DNA of 64,000 nt. Source: UBA6244 sp965140775 (GTDB taxonomy: Bacteria > Bacteroidota > Bacteroidia > Bacteroidales > F082). The notes beneath the pieces are model-generated. The model saw only the letters and a list, made by a program, of their open reading frames with translations. It did not search any database and was not told the DNA's origin. Both the position numbers and the translations under genes were made by a program. This document shows positions 33,501-42,633 of this stretch, piece after piece; within the stretch, counting starts at the first letter, position 1; every line of letters begins with the position of its first letter. The stretch spans positions 2,604,001-2,668,000 of the forward strand of contig OZ223471.1 of NCBI GenBank assembly GCA_965140775.1, written 5' to 3'.

Positions 33501-34756
33501 AAAATCAACCCAACGAAAAATACTGGGAAAAAATATATGAGGTGGACGACCAGGTTATCTGGGAGAAAAAACTCGAACTTAAAGCCAACCTGATCAAGGT
33601 TTTAAGGGATAAACTTAAAAAAGACCTGACCCACCGTCAGGAAACCCCGCAAATCATCCTCAATTCCCTTAAAGGTATTGACGAAAGCACGCTGATAATT
33701 GGCTTTGCGCGACGTTTTGCTACCTATAAACGGGCACATTTACTGTTCACCAACCTTGAGCGTCTTGATAAAATCGTTAACAACCCCAAACGTCCTGTGG
33801 TATTTATTTTCTCCGGAAAAGCACACCCCAACGACAAAGCGGGACAGGATTTGATCAAACGCATCATCGAAATCTCCAAGAAAAAGGAGTTCATGGGGAA
33901 GGTTATATTTTTGGAAAACTACGACATGATTATCGGCAAATTGCTCACCAGCAGTGTGGACATTTGGCTCAACACCCCTACCCGTCCGTTGGAAGCCTCC
34001 GGAACCAGCGGCGAAAAAGCAGTAATGAATGGCGTAGTTAATTTCAGCGTTCTGGATGGCTGGTGGGCAGAAGGTTACAAACCCGATGCCGGTTGGGCCA
34101 TTGAAGAAGCCAAAACATTCGCCAATCAACAATATCAGGACGAGCTGGATGCCGAAATCATCTACCAAACTCTTGAAAATGAAATTGTAAAAAAATACTA
34201 CGACCGCGATAAAAATGGTATTTCCACCTCTTGGGTTGCTTATATTAAAAATACCATTGCCCGCGTAGCTCCCCATTTTACCATGCAGCGCCAACTGGAA
34301 GACTATTATAATAAATTTTACAACGATCTGATTGCGCGACGTAAAATGATTTACGGAACCGATTTTTCTCCTGCCATTCAATTGGCTGAGTGGAAAAAGA
34401 AGGTAACGCAGTCCTGGCCAAATATTTCCATGGAGAGTTTGCTCATTCCCGACACCAGTCGTACGCCGCTTGAATTTGGCAAACATTTTATTGCAGAAAT
34501 AAAACTCAACATTCCGGGACTCAATCCGGAAGACATTGGTGTGGAAGTACTTATGGGCAACAAGGCCGACGAAGAAGTCAAAACCATAAAGCTAAGTCAG
34601 GAATTGAAGTTGACGCATAGCGAACCGGGCAAAGTCACTTTTGCCATCGAAATGCCACTCGACCACTCCGGAATTTATGACTATACCTTCCGCATTTTCC
34701 CCAAGAATAAATTGTTAAAATACCGGATGGACTTACCTCTGGTCAAGTGGTTGTAA
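30527..34756 (+). CDS. Fused GT3-like glycogen synthase - GT35 alpha-glucan phosphorylase
   Basis: A 1409-residue bifunctional candidate. Residues 1-560 resemble the eukaryotic-type GT3 synthase: ETSWEICNKVGGIYTVISSKA, HFHEWMTGAGVL, ESVAFNIPTLTTTFAGFGDW. From about 575, NLWWSWNDDA opens the DUF3417/GT35 alpha-glucan phosphorylase, with YFSMEYGLHSSLKIYSGGLG near residue 666 and the PLP-lysine motif EASGTSGEKAVMNG near 1155. Residues 1305-1409 form a beta-rich tail. Synthesis and phosphorolysis of the same polymer in one chain implies tight control. It has its own promoter and terminator. Confidence 0.92.
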   Translation: MELNNKALITPEFVFETSWEICNKVGGIYTVISSKAQRTNEQLFDNYIVIGPDVWKQTTANPDFLEIPELYADWKAVAWKEGLKVRTGKWNIPGTPKVILIDFTPLFPLKDNVFARFWEKYKLDSLRGEWDYIEAAMFGYAAGQVIDSFSNHQLKTQKNIIAHFHEWMTGAGVLYLKDKNPRISTVFTTHATVLGRSIAGNGLPLYKDLTNYLPEKTARDFNVTAKHSLESIAAREADIFTTVSDITARECQQFFGRMPEVITTNGFDDGFIPDKAELKKQAASARKIALEVASQHTGKTYPEDTILLLTSGRYEYTNKGIDLFIKALGQLNQNKSVAGNMVAFIAVPGNHDGVVEKTENGFSSPADKYLTHKLYHPDHDPILKEIAHQNLTNDENSTVDIIFAPVYLDKKDGVINLDYYQFLGGFDLTLFPSYYEPWGYTPLESVAFNIPTLTTTFAGFGDWAIRNFKLEHRSVTVITRVEGNSVDAIKQISEAIVAFAKAADKDKTAEEIKQVVEKASWKLMVSNYFKAWSEAFALSESRKSQLPTLPENDTLLVEAQADSDRPIWKKILIQNTLPDTLQPLKELAFNLWWSWNDDAAMLFSSIDEEKWARFENNPVHLIESLSKDEIDRLAEDDAFLLILNKVYDRFRDYMLEAKNKPEDMVAYFSMEYGLHSSLKIYSGGLGVLAGDYLKQASDSNKNMIAVGLLYRYGYFKQTLSVFGDQQAEYNAQKFTQLPLSPVRHSNGEWVVVRLAFPGRNVTAKVWQVNVGRIPLYLLDTDTEENTAEDRAITYQLYGGDSENRIKQELVLGIGGVRMIESIGLDPAIYHSNEGHSAFIGLERIFNFMKNPKIGFDAACELVRSSNLFTTHTPVPAGHDTFEEHLIRTYLPHYSEHFRISWHDFMGLGRYFPDNSNEKFSMSVLATRLSQEINGVSRIHGRVSREMFQPLYPGYFAEELHIGYVTNGVHYYTWTAPQWQKLYKQKFGDGFEQNQPNEKYWEKIYEVDDQVIWEKKLELKANLIKVLRDKLKKDLTHRQETPQIILNSLKGIDESTLIIGFARRFATYKRAHLLFTNLERLDKIVNNPKRPVVFIFSGKAHPNDKAGQDLIKRIIEISKKKEFMGKVIFLENYDMIIGKLLTSSVDIWLNTPTRPLEASGTSGEKAVMNGVVNFSVLDGWWAEGYKPDAGWAIEEAKTFANQQYQDELDAEIIYQTLENEIVKKYYDRDKNGISTSWVAYIKNTIARVAPHFTMQRQLEDYYNKFYNDLIARRKMIYGTDFSPAIQLAEWKKKVTQSWPNISMESLLIPDTSRTPLEFGKHFIAEIKLNIPGLNPEDIGVEVLMGNKADEEVKTIKLSQELKLTHSEPGKVTFAIEMPLDHSGIYDYTFRIFPKNKLLKYRMDLPLVKWL

Positions 34757-34763
34757 ACCTTTT

Positions 34764-34792
34764 AAAAGCGCTCATTATCGGGCGCTTTTTTT
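34764..34792 (+). terminator. Terminator of the glycogen cluster
   Basis: AAAAGCGC and GCGCTTTT pair around a 10-nt loop, followed by seven T. It lies 8 bases after the stop. Confidence 0.85.
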
Positions 34793-35032
34793 GTTTGATG
34801 TCGGTTCATAAGAAATATAATGACCCTGCCCGCCGGAATTTGTGGTGTGGCTTAAATTTTTTGTATATTGCTTTGGTTTTTGCTTTATCTACAACAACCC
34901 TCATGAACCAAAGTTTTATTAGGTATTACCTCCGTTATTTTACTGTTGAATCTGAATGCATAACCCTATGGGGGATGGTCGATTGTAATGCTGACGGGTC
35001 ATGTGGAATAAGGCAAAACTGAGTAGTCCGAA

Positions 35033-38000
35033 TTGTCATTATCAAATACATACTCCTGTAAGTCAGTGAGAACAAATACACCAGTCATATCAAACAATAA
35101 CCCACAACAAACCCAAGGTTGGGGAATCTGGTTTATGCTAGTGTTCTGGTTTGTGGCCCTGTCGAATAGGGGATTATATGCTGAACATCTGCCATCAGAT
35201 TTATTCCCGACAACGGAATTTCAATTGTCCGACAGTATTTCGCTTCAGCGACAGCGCGATTCCCTATACCAACTTATACAGGAGGCACAGCAAAAGCACG
35301 CCACAATAGATGAAATTAAGTTGTGGAATGTGCTGGGTTCGAGTTTTTTGCAAACCCACCAACATGCAGCAGCCGACAGTTCATGGTATCATGCACTTCA
35401 GTTGATTCCCGATTCGCTGGAATCCCTGAAAGCACAGCTGCATTTAGACATGGCGTTTAACTACAAAAACCACCTCCTTTTCAACCTCGCAGAAGAACAT
35501 TTGGAGTTGGCAGGTCAATTGTTTCAAAAAAACAAGAATAAAATGGGTGAAGCGATGGTTCTGTACGAACAGTCGATGATTGCCCAACGATTGGGCGATT
35601 ACACCCGTGCCATCGGATTAATGCACCAATCCATGGATTTGTATCAGGAAATGAACGACAGGGCGGCCATGGCCCAGCTTTCGTTTGACCTGGGATCCAT
35701 ACTTCAAAAGTGGAAAAAATATGAGGTAGCAACCAAATATTTCAATGACGCTTATTCCTATTTCAGCGAAAAAGCAGATATGAACAACATGTTGCTTACC
35801 AAAATAAAACTGGGACAACTGGCACTGGCTGAAAAAAAATATACCGAAGCGCAGATCATTTTCGATGGTTTGCTTACCTCCGACAGCATCCGGCCCAACC
35901 AACATTTTAAAAGCCTGATTTTGATGAATTTGGGCGATGTATATTTCCACGACGGAAAGATGCTAAAGGCCTTGAATTACTACCAACAAGCTGAGACATC
36001 GGCACAATCCTCCAACGATCAAACCGATAACATCCAAGCCCTTCAGCATGAGGGAAAACTGTATATGGCCATGCAGGAATTTCAACAAGCTAAAAAAGTT
36101 GCGGAAGCAAGTTGTGCCTTATCGGAAAAGATGCAAAACAAGGAATACCTGCTTTCGGGATGGCAAATGATGGCCGACATCAGCTACCACCTTCGGGACT
36201 ACAGCAATGCATACGACTATCTGAATCGATATACCCGTTTGAAGGACGAAATGTTCTCTGAAGAGGGCAATGCCATGGTGAATGAATTTGCGGTACGATA
36301 CGAAACCGATAAAATCAGGGAAGCCTACCAAACCTTGATAAAGGAAAACGAATTGGCCAACACAAAGCTAAAGCGCCAACAGGACACGGGATCCCTTACC
36401 ATGATCATTGCCGTTTTTGTCATCCTGGTTTCTTTGATCATTCTTATTTTTATCATCATTAGAAACCGGGAAAGTCAGCGAGGGTATGCGGTTTTGTCGA
36501 TAAAGAACAAAAAGATCTCCGATCAAAAAGAAATACTTACCCAGCTCAATATTGAGCTGACCAAAAGCAGGGAGCAGTATCGAAGCATCGTGGAAAACGC
36601 GTCTGTGGGCATGTATCAAACTACACGTGAGGGCAAAATCAGGTTTGCCAATGCCGCCCTAAAAAAAATGCTTCGATATCCTGAAAATCTGGATATCAGC
36701 GAGATAAACCTGAGCATCGAACAGCCCCTTCGCCAAAAATTTATCGAATTACTCGAAAGTCAGGGTGTAATTACCGGCAGGGAAGATATGTGGAAGCGCT
36801 ACGATGGAAGCTACATGGAAGTAAACGAAAGTGCCTGGTTGGTTTATGATAACGAAAGCCAGGGCTTTATTTACGAAGGGGTTGTGGAAGACATCTCCAA
36901 GCGCAAGGAAGCCGAATTGGCTCTTACCGAATCGCAAGATAAACTCCGAAAGATGAATTCAGAACTTGTTGAAAAAAACAAATTAATAGAAAAAGCGAAA
37001 AATGAAGCAGTTACCGCCAACGAAATAAAAAGCATCTTTCTGGCCAATGTAAGCCACGAAATCAGAACACCCATGAATTCCATTATCGGTTTTTCGGAAA
37101 TACTGGCACGCAACAGTGTAGATGAACAACAATTGTATTATATCAACGCCATCAGGTCGAGTAGCTCCAATTTGCTTGCACTTTTGAACGACATACTCGA
37201 TCTGTCGAAAATTCAATCTCACGAAATCAAACTGATTTACGAACCCGTTTCCATCAAAAAAGTCACCCTCGATGTCAAGAAAATCTTTCAATTAAAGGGT
37301 GGTGAAAAAAAGTTGGACCTGGTTTGGGAATTTGCCCCGAACTTCGCCGACAGGCTAAACATCGATGGGGTACGCATGCGACAGATACTTATAAATATGG
37401 TGAGCAACGCCATCAAATTTACCGAAAAAGGAAGTGTAAAGGTCTATTTCTCAACAAAAAGCGAGGGGCAAAACAGGTGCGAATTGCAAATAAAAATTTC
37501 TGACACAGGCATTGGCATTGCACAGGAGGAATACAACACGATTTTTGAAGCCTTTAAACAGAGTAAATTTCTTGGCGACAAAGCATACAGTGGGACGGGA
37601 CTTGGCCTGAGTATCTCCAAGCAATTGGTAGAAAACATGGGAGGCAGAATACAGCTCGAAAGTGAGCTGAATGTGGGCACGACCTTCACCATTACCATCC
37701 CCCATGTTGAAGTTGTGGACAACAAGGCTGATACCGAAACCACCGAAAATCATTCAGCCCCCACCCTGCATTTGGGCGAGTTTTCCTTTGAAAATACAAA
37801 TGAAAATTCTCCGGTTCACCTAACCCTTTCTGAAGCAGAAAGAGAGAAAACTGTATCCGCACTCGGCTGGCAGTGGGAAAAGCTAAACCAAAGTCACCTC
37901 GTGCCCCAACTTATCCTGTTTGCACAAAGCTTAGGCGAATTTGCCACCACCGAAGACCTGCCGGCATTGGTCGCCTTATCAACCGAATTGCAAGCCGCTT

Positions 38001-38068
38001 GCCAGAGATTCGATGTGGATAAAATAGAATTCCTACTTTCGGGATTAAAAAATATCTTTGTAAAATAA
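35033..38068 (+). CDS. TPR-PAS sensor histidine kinase
   Basis: A 1011-residue membrane sensor. A hydrophobic leader is followed by about seven TPR repeats (residues 60-430), a membrane helix at about 453-476 (MIIAVFVILVSLIILIFIII), a coiled coil, and a PAS domain from about 514 (YRSIVENASVGMYQ). HisKA follows with His675 in VSHEIRTPMNSIIGF, then HATPase with MVSNAIKFTEKG, DTGIGIA and GTGLGLSI. The C-terminal 90 residues carry an HPt-sized helical segment, but I see no phosphoacceptor His in it. Start uncertain: TTG 35033, or ATG 35135, which gives a cleaner signal peptide. It sits 24 nt before the receiver-kinase gene, its likely partner. Confidence 0.88.
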   Translation: MSLSNTYSCKSVRTNTPVISNNNPQQTQGWGIWFMLVFWFVALSNRGLYAEHLPSDLFPTTEFQLSDSISLQRQRDSLYQLIQEAQQKHATIDEIKLWNVLGSSFLQTHQHAAADSSWYHALQLIPDSLESLKAQLHLDMAFNYKNHLLFNLAEEHLELAGQLFQKNKNKMGEAMVLYEQSMIAQRLGDYTRAIGLMHQSMDLYQEMNDRAAMAQLSFDLGSILQKWKKYEVATKYFNDAYSYFSEKADMNNMLLTKIKLGQLALAEKKYTEAQIIFDGLLTSDSIRPNQHFKSLILMNLGDVYFHDGKMLKALNYYQQAETSAQSSNDQTDNIQALQHEGKLYMAMQEFQQAKKVAEASCALSEKMQNKEYLLSGWQMMADISYHLRDYSNAYDYLNRYTRLKDEMFSEEGNAMVNEFAVRYETDKIREAYQTLIKENELANTKLKRQQDTGSLTMIIAVFVILVSLIILIFIIIRNRESQRGYAVLSIKNKKISDQKEILTQLNIELTKSREQYRSIVENASVGMYQTTREGKIRFANAALKKMLRYPENLDISEINLSIEQPLRQKFIELLESQGVITGREDMWKRYDGSYMEVNESAWLVYDNESQGFIYEGVVEDISKRKEAELALTESQDKLRKMNSELVEKNKLIEKAKNEAVTANEIKSIFLANVSHEIRTPMNSIIGFSEILARNSVDEQQLYYINAIRSSSSNLLALLNDILDLSKIQSHEIKLIYEPVSIKKVTLDVKKIFQLKGGEKKLDLVWEFAPNFADRLNIDGVRMRQILINMVSNAIKFTEKGSVKVYFSTKSEGQNRCELQIKISDTGIGIAQEEYNTIFEAFKQSKFLGDKAYSGTGLGLSISKQLVENMGGRIQLESELNVGTTFTITIPHVEVVDNKADTETTENHSAPTLHLGEFSFENTNENSPVHLTLSEAEREKTVSALGWQWEKLNQSHLVPQLILFAQSLGEFATTEDLPALVALSTELQAACQRFDVDKIEFLLSGLKNIFVK

Positions 38069-38092
38069 CCCAAATAATGAACGGATAAAATT

Positions 38093-39238
38093 ATGGAAAG
38101 TGAAAAAATTCTGATTGTTGACGACATTTCTAAAAACATCCAGATTTTGGGTAATATTTTGGCCCAAAATAATTATCAAATTGCTTATGCACAAAGCGGA
38201 AAGGAAGCGTTAAAAATTTGTGAAATGCAATCGTTCGACCTCATCCTGCTCGATATCATGATGCCCGGAATGGATGGTTATGAGGTATGTATCAAGCTGA
38301 AATCCGAGCCGAAGACCAAAGATATTCCCATCATTTTTCTTACCGCCAAAGCCGACATGGAAAGCATTGTAAAAGGTTTTGAAGTGGGCGGACAGGAATA
38401 CATAACCAAACCATTTAACTCGGCCGAATTGCTGGCAAGGGTACAAACCCACCTGCTGTTGCGAAAACAAAAGCAGGAACTCATGCACATGAACAACCAC
38501 CTGGAAGACCTCGTAAAAGAACGAACCACCCAACTGGAAAAGGCCAACAAAAAACTGGGGGAACTCGATCAGGCCAAATCAAATTTTTTGGCACTCATCA
38601 GCCATGAAATCAGAACACCCCTCAACGGAATCATCGGTCTTACCCAATTGCTCAATCAAACAAATATCGACAGCAGCCAACAAGAATACCTGGAATACCT
38701 GACCGAAGTTTCATCGCGTTTGGTTAAATTTAGTGATATCGCCATGTTGATCACTCAACTGAAAACCGACAAGTACAGTCCCGACATCATGCCGGTTTCG
38801 CTTACCCACCTCATCGAAACTTCCATAGCGAACTACCAAAAGCAAAATCCCCACACCACCCTCAATATTAATTACGAAATGCCTGACCATCTAATACTTG
38901 TGCTTGCCGATTCTGAACTGATGGTCATTGGATTTATCATGCTCATGGAGAACGTAGAACGTTTTGGCGGATTGGGCGCTCAATTAAACATTTATGCCGA
39001 GGAGGTTTCGGATGAAATGCACATTCACTTTTCGGACAGTGGTCCCGGATTTTCGGAACAAGCGCTGGAACACATCTTTCAGCTCTTTTCGGCAGGCGAC
39101 ATTCTGCACCACGAAGGGTCGGGTCTGAGTTTGGCAACGCTCAAGCTGATTCTGGAGCTGCAAAATGGCGACATTCGAATCATCAACAAAGAAAAGGGAG
39201 GTGCGCAAGTCACCATCATGTTAAAGCAATCAACCTAA
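38093..39238 (+). CDS. Response regulator - histidine kinase fusion
   Basis: A 381-residue soluble protein. The receiver domain (1-125) has Asp54 in LLDIMMPGMDGYE, and TAKAD and TKPF are conserved. A coiled coil (130-160) leads to HisKA with His171 in ISHEIRTPLNGIIGL. The HATPase is compact and partly degenerate: the N box is MENVERFGG instead of the usual N-x3-NA-x-KF, while G1 DSGPGF and G2 GSGLSLATL remain. It probably relays a signal from the upstream TPR kinase. ATP use may be weak because of the N-box change. Confidence 0.87.
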   Translation: MESEKILIVDDISKNIQILGNILAQNNYQIAYAQSGKEALKICEMQSFDLILLDIMMPGMDGYEVCIKLKSEPKTKDIPIIFLTAKADMESIVKGFEVGGQEYITKPFNSAELLARVQTHLLLRKQKQELMHMNNHLEDLVKERTTQLEKANKKLGELDQAKSNFLALISHEIRTPLNGIIGLTQLLNQTNIDSSQQEYLEYLTEVSSRLVKFSDIAMLITQLKTDKYSPDIMPVSLTHLIETSIANYQKQNPHTTLNINYEMPDHLILVLADSELMVIGFIMLMENVERFGGLGAQLNIYAEEVSDEMHIHFSDSGPGFSEQALEHIFQLFSAGDILHHEGSGLSLATLKLILELQNGDIRIINKEKGGAQVTIMLKQST

Positions 39239-39245
39239 TGGTTCA

Positions 39246-40661
39246 CTACTTTCCGCGCCCCTGAAGCACGATCATTACGGTGTAAATGAGGATTTTAAAA
39301 TCCATGGCAATGGACATGTTCTCCAGATAAAGAATATCGTATTGCAATCGCACAATCATTTCGTCAACGGTGGATGCATAGCCGTATTTTACCTGTCCCC
39401 AGGAAGTGATGCCGGGTTTTATTTTCATCAACAATCGATAATGTGGCGCACGTTTCACGATTTGATCGATATAAAACTGACGCTCAGGACGGGGACCAAC
39501 CAGCGACATATCGCCTTTGAGTACCGTATAAAACTGCGGAATTTCGTCGAGCCGTACCTTACGCATAAACAGCCCAAAAGGTGTGATACGGGTGTCCACA
39601 TCCGACGAAAGCTGTGGGCCGAATTTTTCGGCATCGGCATACATCGATCTGAATTTATGCATCATGAAGGGTTTGCCATGCTTGCCTATTCTTTCCTGCG
39701 AAAACAAGATGGGTCCGGGCGATGACAATTTCACCCCGATGGCGGTAAAAATATACACGGGAATTAAAAGAATCATGGCAATGAGGGAGGCCACGATGTC
39801 GATAATCCGTTTCAACGATTGCTGCCAGGCAGGCATTAGGTCGGGAGATATTTCGATGAGCGGGGTGTGAAAAATACCCCGTGTACGTACCGATCCGAAA
39901 ATAATGTCTTGCATCAACGGTATCACCTTGATAATGACGCTGGTAGTTTCGAGTTCGGTAATAATACGCTCAATGGTGTCTATTTCAGAGCGTTCGATGG
40001 CAATAACCACCTCCTCCACCTTATAATCATTGATAACGGCGTTCAAGTCTTTGTAGGCACCTAAATGGGGTAAAAACTTACCGATTTTGAAATCGTCGCG
40101 GTCGTGTACATTCACGAATCCTACAAAGTGGTTACCCGAAGAAATTTCCTGACCGGTGATGTCGTTATACACTTTCATGGCATTGCCATTACTCCCGATT
40201 ATCAGTGTATTAAACCCCAATTTGCCACTATGAATTTTCTTTACCGTGATGGTGGTGAGGGCCAGCCTGAATACATAGGTAAACCCAAACTGCAGGAAAA
40301 AAAGAATGGCAAATGACTGATAATATGATTTATAGGTAACAATAAAATCGTCCAGAATAAGCAGGAAGAAAATAATGGTGACACCGATCAGGGTGATAAT
40401 CAACGTTTCGCCCAACTCCTTCAAACGGGCTTTTCGGTAGATACGACGATAAGAGCCAATCATTACGTACAACATCAACCAAAACAACGGCACCAGAATA
40501 ATTCCTGTCCAGAATTTGGAGTCGTCGAGAACGGTGTTGATATGCGATAAGATGGTGGAGTCTTCGGTGTACTTGCGAATAATATAAAACAAACTCCAAG
40601 CAAGGCCGGCAGCCAGCCAGTCGAGAGTCACATATTTCGCTACTTGTAAACGTCGATTCAT
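39246..40661 (-). CDS. Polyprenyl-phosphate sugar-1-phosphate transferase
   Basis: A 471-residue inner-membrane enzyme of the WcaJ/PglC class that starts exopolysaccharide repeat units on undecaprenyl phosphate. Four N-terminal helices (to about residue 130) precede a Rossmann-like CoA-binding-type domain (LIIGSNGNAMKVY...). A further helix (about 285-305) leads into the catalytic domain: FSQERIGKHGKPFMMHKFRSM, RVDE-like RLDEIPQFYTVLKGDMSLVGPRPE, and the late GITSWGQVKYGY. It is the third gene of the Gfo-lipoprotein-transferase operon, 6 nt after the lipoprotein gene. Confidence 0.93.
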   Translation of the reverse strand: MNRRLQVAKYVTLDWLAAGLAWSLFYIIRKYTEDSTILSHINTVLDDSKFWTGIILVPLFWLMLYVMIGSYRRIYRKARLKELGETLIITLIGVTIIFFLLILDDFIVTYKSYYQSFAILFFLQFGFTYVFRLALTTITVKKIHSGKLGFNTLIIGSNGNAMKVYNDITGQEISSGNHFVGFVNVHDRDDFKIGKFLPHLGAYKDLNAVINDYKVEEVVIAIERSEIDTIERIITELETTSVIIKVIPLMQDIIFGSVRTRGIFHTPLIEISPDLMPAWQQSLKRIIDIVASLIAMILLIPVYIFTAIGVKLSSPGPILFSQERIGKHGKPFMMHKFRSMYADAEKFGPQLSSDVDTRITPFGLFMRKVRLDEIPQFYTVLKGDMSLVGPRPERQFYIDQIVKRAPHYRLLMKIKPGITSWGQVKYGYASTVDEMIVRLQYDILYLENMSIAMDFKILIYTVMIVLQGRGK

Positions 40662-40667
40662 ACGCCC

Positions 40668-41600
40668 TTATCTGGAAACTATTTTAAGGTTATCGATATA
40701 TATTTCAGCATTGGTAACATCACTGTCGATATCTGCTCTGAATATCACTTTGTAGTCGTCGGCATTGGGATTCAAAGAAATATTCGGTCCCAGGTTGACA
40801 TAAATTTTAGTCCATTCGTCGGCATAATTCACAAACAACAAGGGAATCTCCTTGAATTCATCGTAAACCCTCATCAACAATCCCACCGAAAACAGGTTAT
40901 TGGTTTTTACATCCATTTCGAGCACTACCACAGCACCTGGCGAAGTGGGCATATCAAAACTATTGTAGGAAGCCGCACCATATACAGGTTTTTCCTCTGT
41001 GAGGCTAATAACGCCCGAATATCGTGAATTTGGTGAAAGAAAGGCCACCGGATTATTTTCGGGCGAAGTGCGCTTGATGACTGTATCACTGGTACTTATT
41101 TCCTGGAAAGAAATGTCGGGCTGCTCAAAATCTTCCATCCATTGAAACTTCAAACCGGTGGCATAGGTGGTGGTTAGTGTACCCAATTTGGCTTCCTGCT
41201 CCGGCACAAACTCAAATTCGTCGTAAACAATGGGGCTGTAAAAAGGATAGGGAACCCTGGTGCTTGATATGCCGTTAATATTAATGCCGGGTCTGATTTC
41301 AAGTTTGTGTTTACCTTCGGCCAATACCGGAAAGAAGGCGGGCAATGCAAAAACACCCACAAGTCCATCGTCCACATATACCCAAACATTGGTAATATGT
41401 GAAGAATTAGCACCCTCTTCGGAATAATTGGTTTGAACAAGAAAGTTGTCGATACTTAAGTAGGCAGGCACGGTTTGCGATCCCGAGAATTTATAACAAC
41501 CCTGAAAAACTACCAATCCCGCAATGAGGAGGACAACCAATGGTAAGTATGGCTTAATAAGTAATTTCAAACCCTGAACCTTTTGTGAATAAAAACGCAA
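40668..41600 (-). CDS. Uncharacterised lipoprotein of the polysaccharide operon
   Basis: A protein of up to 310 residues with a long hydrophobic leader and the lipobox VFQGC. Beta-rich throughout; the N-terminal half (VWVYVDDGLVGVFALPAFFPVL) and the C-terminal half (jelly-roll-like, EIYIDNLKIVSR) suggest a carbohydrate-binding fold, but no family is certain. Start unclear: the TTG at 41600 lies inside a LacI-type palindrome, and a second TTG at 41570 with AGGG upstream would give 300 residues. Position before the sugar transferase points to export or attachment of the polysaccharide. Confidence 0.7.
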   Translation of the reverse strand: MRFYSQKVQGLKLLIKPYLPLVVLLIAGLVVFQGCYKFSGSQTVPAYLSIDNFLVQTNYSEEGANSSHITNVWVYVDDGLVGVFALPAFFPVLAEGKHKLEIRPGININGISSTRVPYPFYSPIVYDEFEFVPEQEAKLGTLTTTYATGLKFQWMEDFEQPDISFQEISTSDTVIKRTSPENNPVAFLSPNSRYSGVISLTEEKPVYGAASYNSFDMPTSPGAVVVLEMDVKTNNLFSVGLLMRVYDEFKEIPLLFVNYADEWTKIYVNLGPNISLNPNADDYKVIFRADIDSDVTNAEIYIDNLKIVSR

Positions 41601-41609
41601 ACGTTTGCG
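41596..41609. promoter_or_regulatory. LacI/PurR-type palindrome
   Basis: CGCAAACGTTTGCG is a perfect 14-bp palindrome, close to the E. coli PurR box (ACGCAAACGTTTGCGT). It lies in the 23-nt gap between the Gfo-type gene and the lipoprotein gene. Confidence 0.5.
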
Positions 41610-41623
41610 AATTATTGTAGTTA

Positions 41624-42613
41624 TTATCGTCCATTTGCGACCGAACCCACAATTTTTTCCATAATCATATGTGCCACCTGAAGTGCATGATAGCCGTCGT
41701 GAATGGTTACGGGCGGTTCGGTATTGTGCAAGATGGAATCCTTAAAGCTTTTGAGCTCTTCCACAATGGCGTTAATATTTTCAATATCAGGCTTTTCAAA
41801 GAAAATTCTTTTCTTTTTCTTATCGTTACCCAAATCCAGTACCATGGCCATGGGATCGTCGGGCATGGTATCAATTTCATCCATTCTGACGATTTCGGCC
41901 ACTTTGTCCAGAAAATCAACAGTGATATAAGCATCGCGCTGAAACATACGGGTTTTGCGCATGTTTTTCAACGAAAGACGGCTGGCGGTAAGGTTGGCCA
42001 CGGCTCCATTTTCAAATTCCAGACGGGCGTTGGCAATGTCGGGGGTATCGCTCACCACGTTTACACCACTGGCATGCACCCTTCTCACTTTTGATTTCAC
42101 GGCGCTCAGTACAATGTCGATGTCGTGAATCATCAAATCGAGAACAACCGGAACGTCGGTACCACGGGGATTGAACAAGGCCAGGCGGTGGGTTTCGATA
42201 AACATCGGACTGTTGATGTAAGGCTGGGCGGCCAAAAATGCCGGATTGAAGCGCTCTACGTGCCCCACTTGTACCTTCACCCCTGCTTCCGTGGCCAGAC
42301 TTATCAATTCCAAAGCCTCCTCGGGTGTGGTAACGATAGGTTTTTCGATAAACACATGCTTTGATTTGCGTATGGCTTCCTTCGCGCAGCTGAAGTGCGA
42401 AACGGTGGGAGTAACAATGTCCACCACATCCACTGCGTCAACCAACTCGCTTACACTATTGTAACCTTTGATATGATACTCATTTTCAATTAGTTTTACC
42501 CTTTCCGGATCGGGATCATAAAACCCAACCAATTGAAAATCGTCAACTTTAAGAATACAGTTTAAATGGATTTTACCCAAATGGCCTACGCCTAAAACAC
42601 CTATTTTTATCAT
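41624..42613 (-). CDS. Gfo/Idh/MocA-family NAD(P) sugar oxidoreductase
   Basis: A 329-residue soluble enzyme. The Rossmann start is IKIGVLGVGHLGKIHL, and the family EKP motif is FIEKPIVT. It probably oxidises or reduces a sugar or nucleotide-sugar for surface polysaccharide synthesis. The start at 42613 gives the classical N-terminus; a longer frame is not needed. It is first in the operon with the lipoprotein and sugar transferase. Confidence 0.9.
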   Translation of the reverse strand: MIKIGVLGVGHLGKIHLNCILKVDDFQLVGFYDPDPERVKLIENEYHIKGYNSVSELVDAVDVVDIVTPTVSHFSCAKEAIRKSKHVFIEKPIVTTPEEALELISLATEAGVKVQVGHVERFNPAFLAAQPYINSPMFIETHRLALFNPRGTDVPVVLDLMIHDIDIVLSAVKSKVRRVHASGVNVVSDTPDIANARLEFENGAVANLTASRLSLKNMRKTRMFQRDAYITVDFLDKVAEIVRMDEIDTMPDDPMAMVLDLGNDKKKKRIFFEKPDIENINAIVEELKSFKDSILHNTEPPVTIHDGYHALQVAHMIMEKIVGSVANGR

Positions 42614-42633
42614 GTCGAAAAAAAATTTCGACA
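42613..42633. promoter_or_regulatory. Inverted repeat between promoter and start of the Gfo gene
   Basis: TGTCGAAA and TTTCGACA are perfect 8-bp arms with a 5-A spacer. They fill the short leader between the -7 element and the ATG, a place suited to an operator. Confidence 0.5.

Noticed and set aside
34747..35022. 91-residue frame after the synthase-phosphorylase
   Set aside because: It runs through a strong terminator, overlaps the previous stop and has no recognisable domain.
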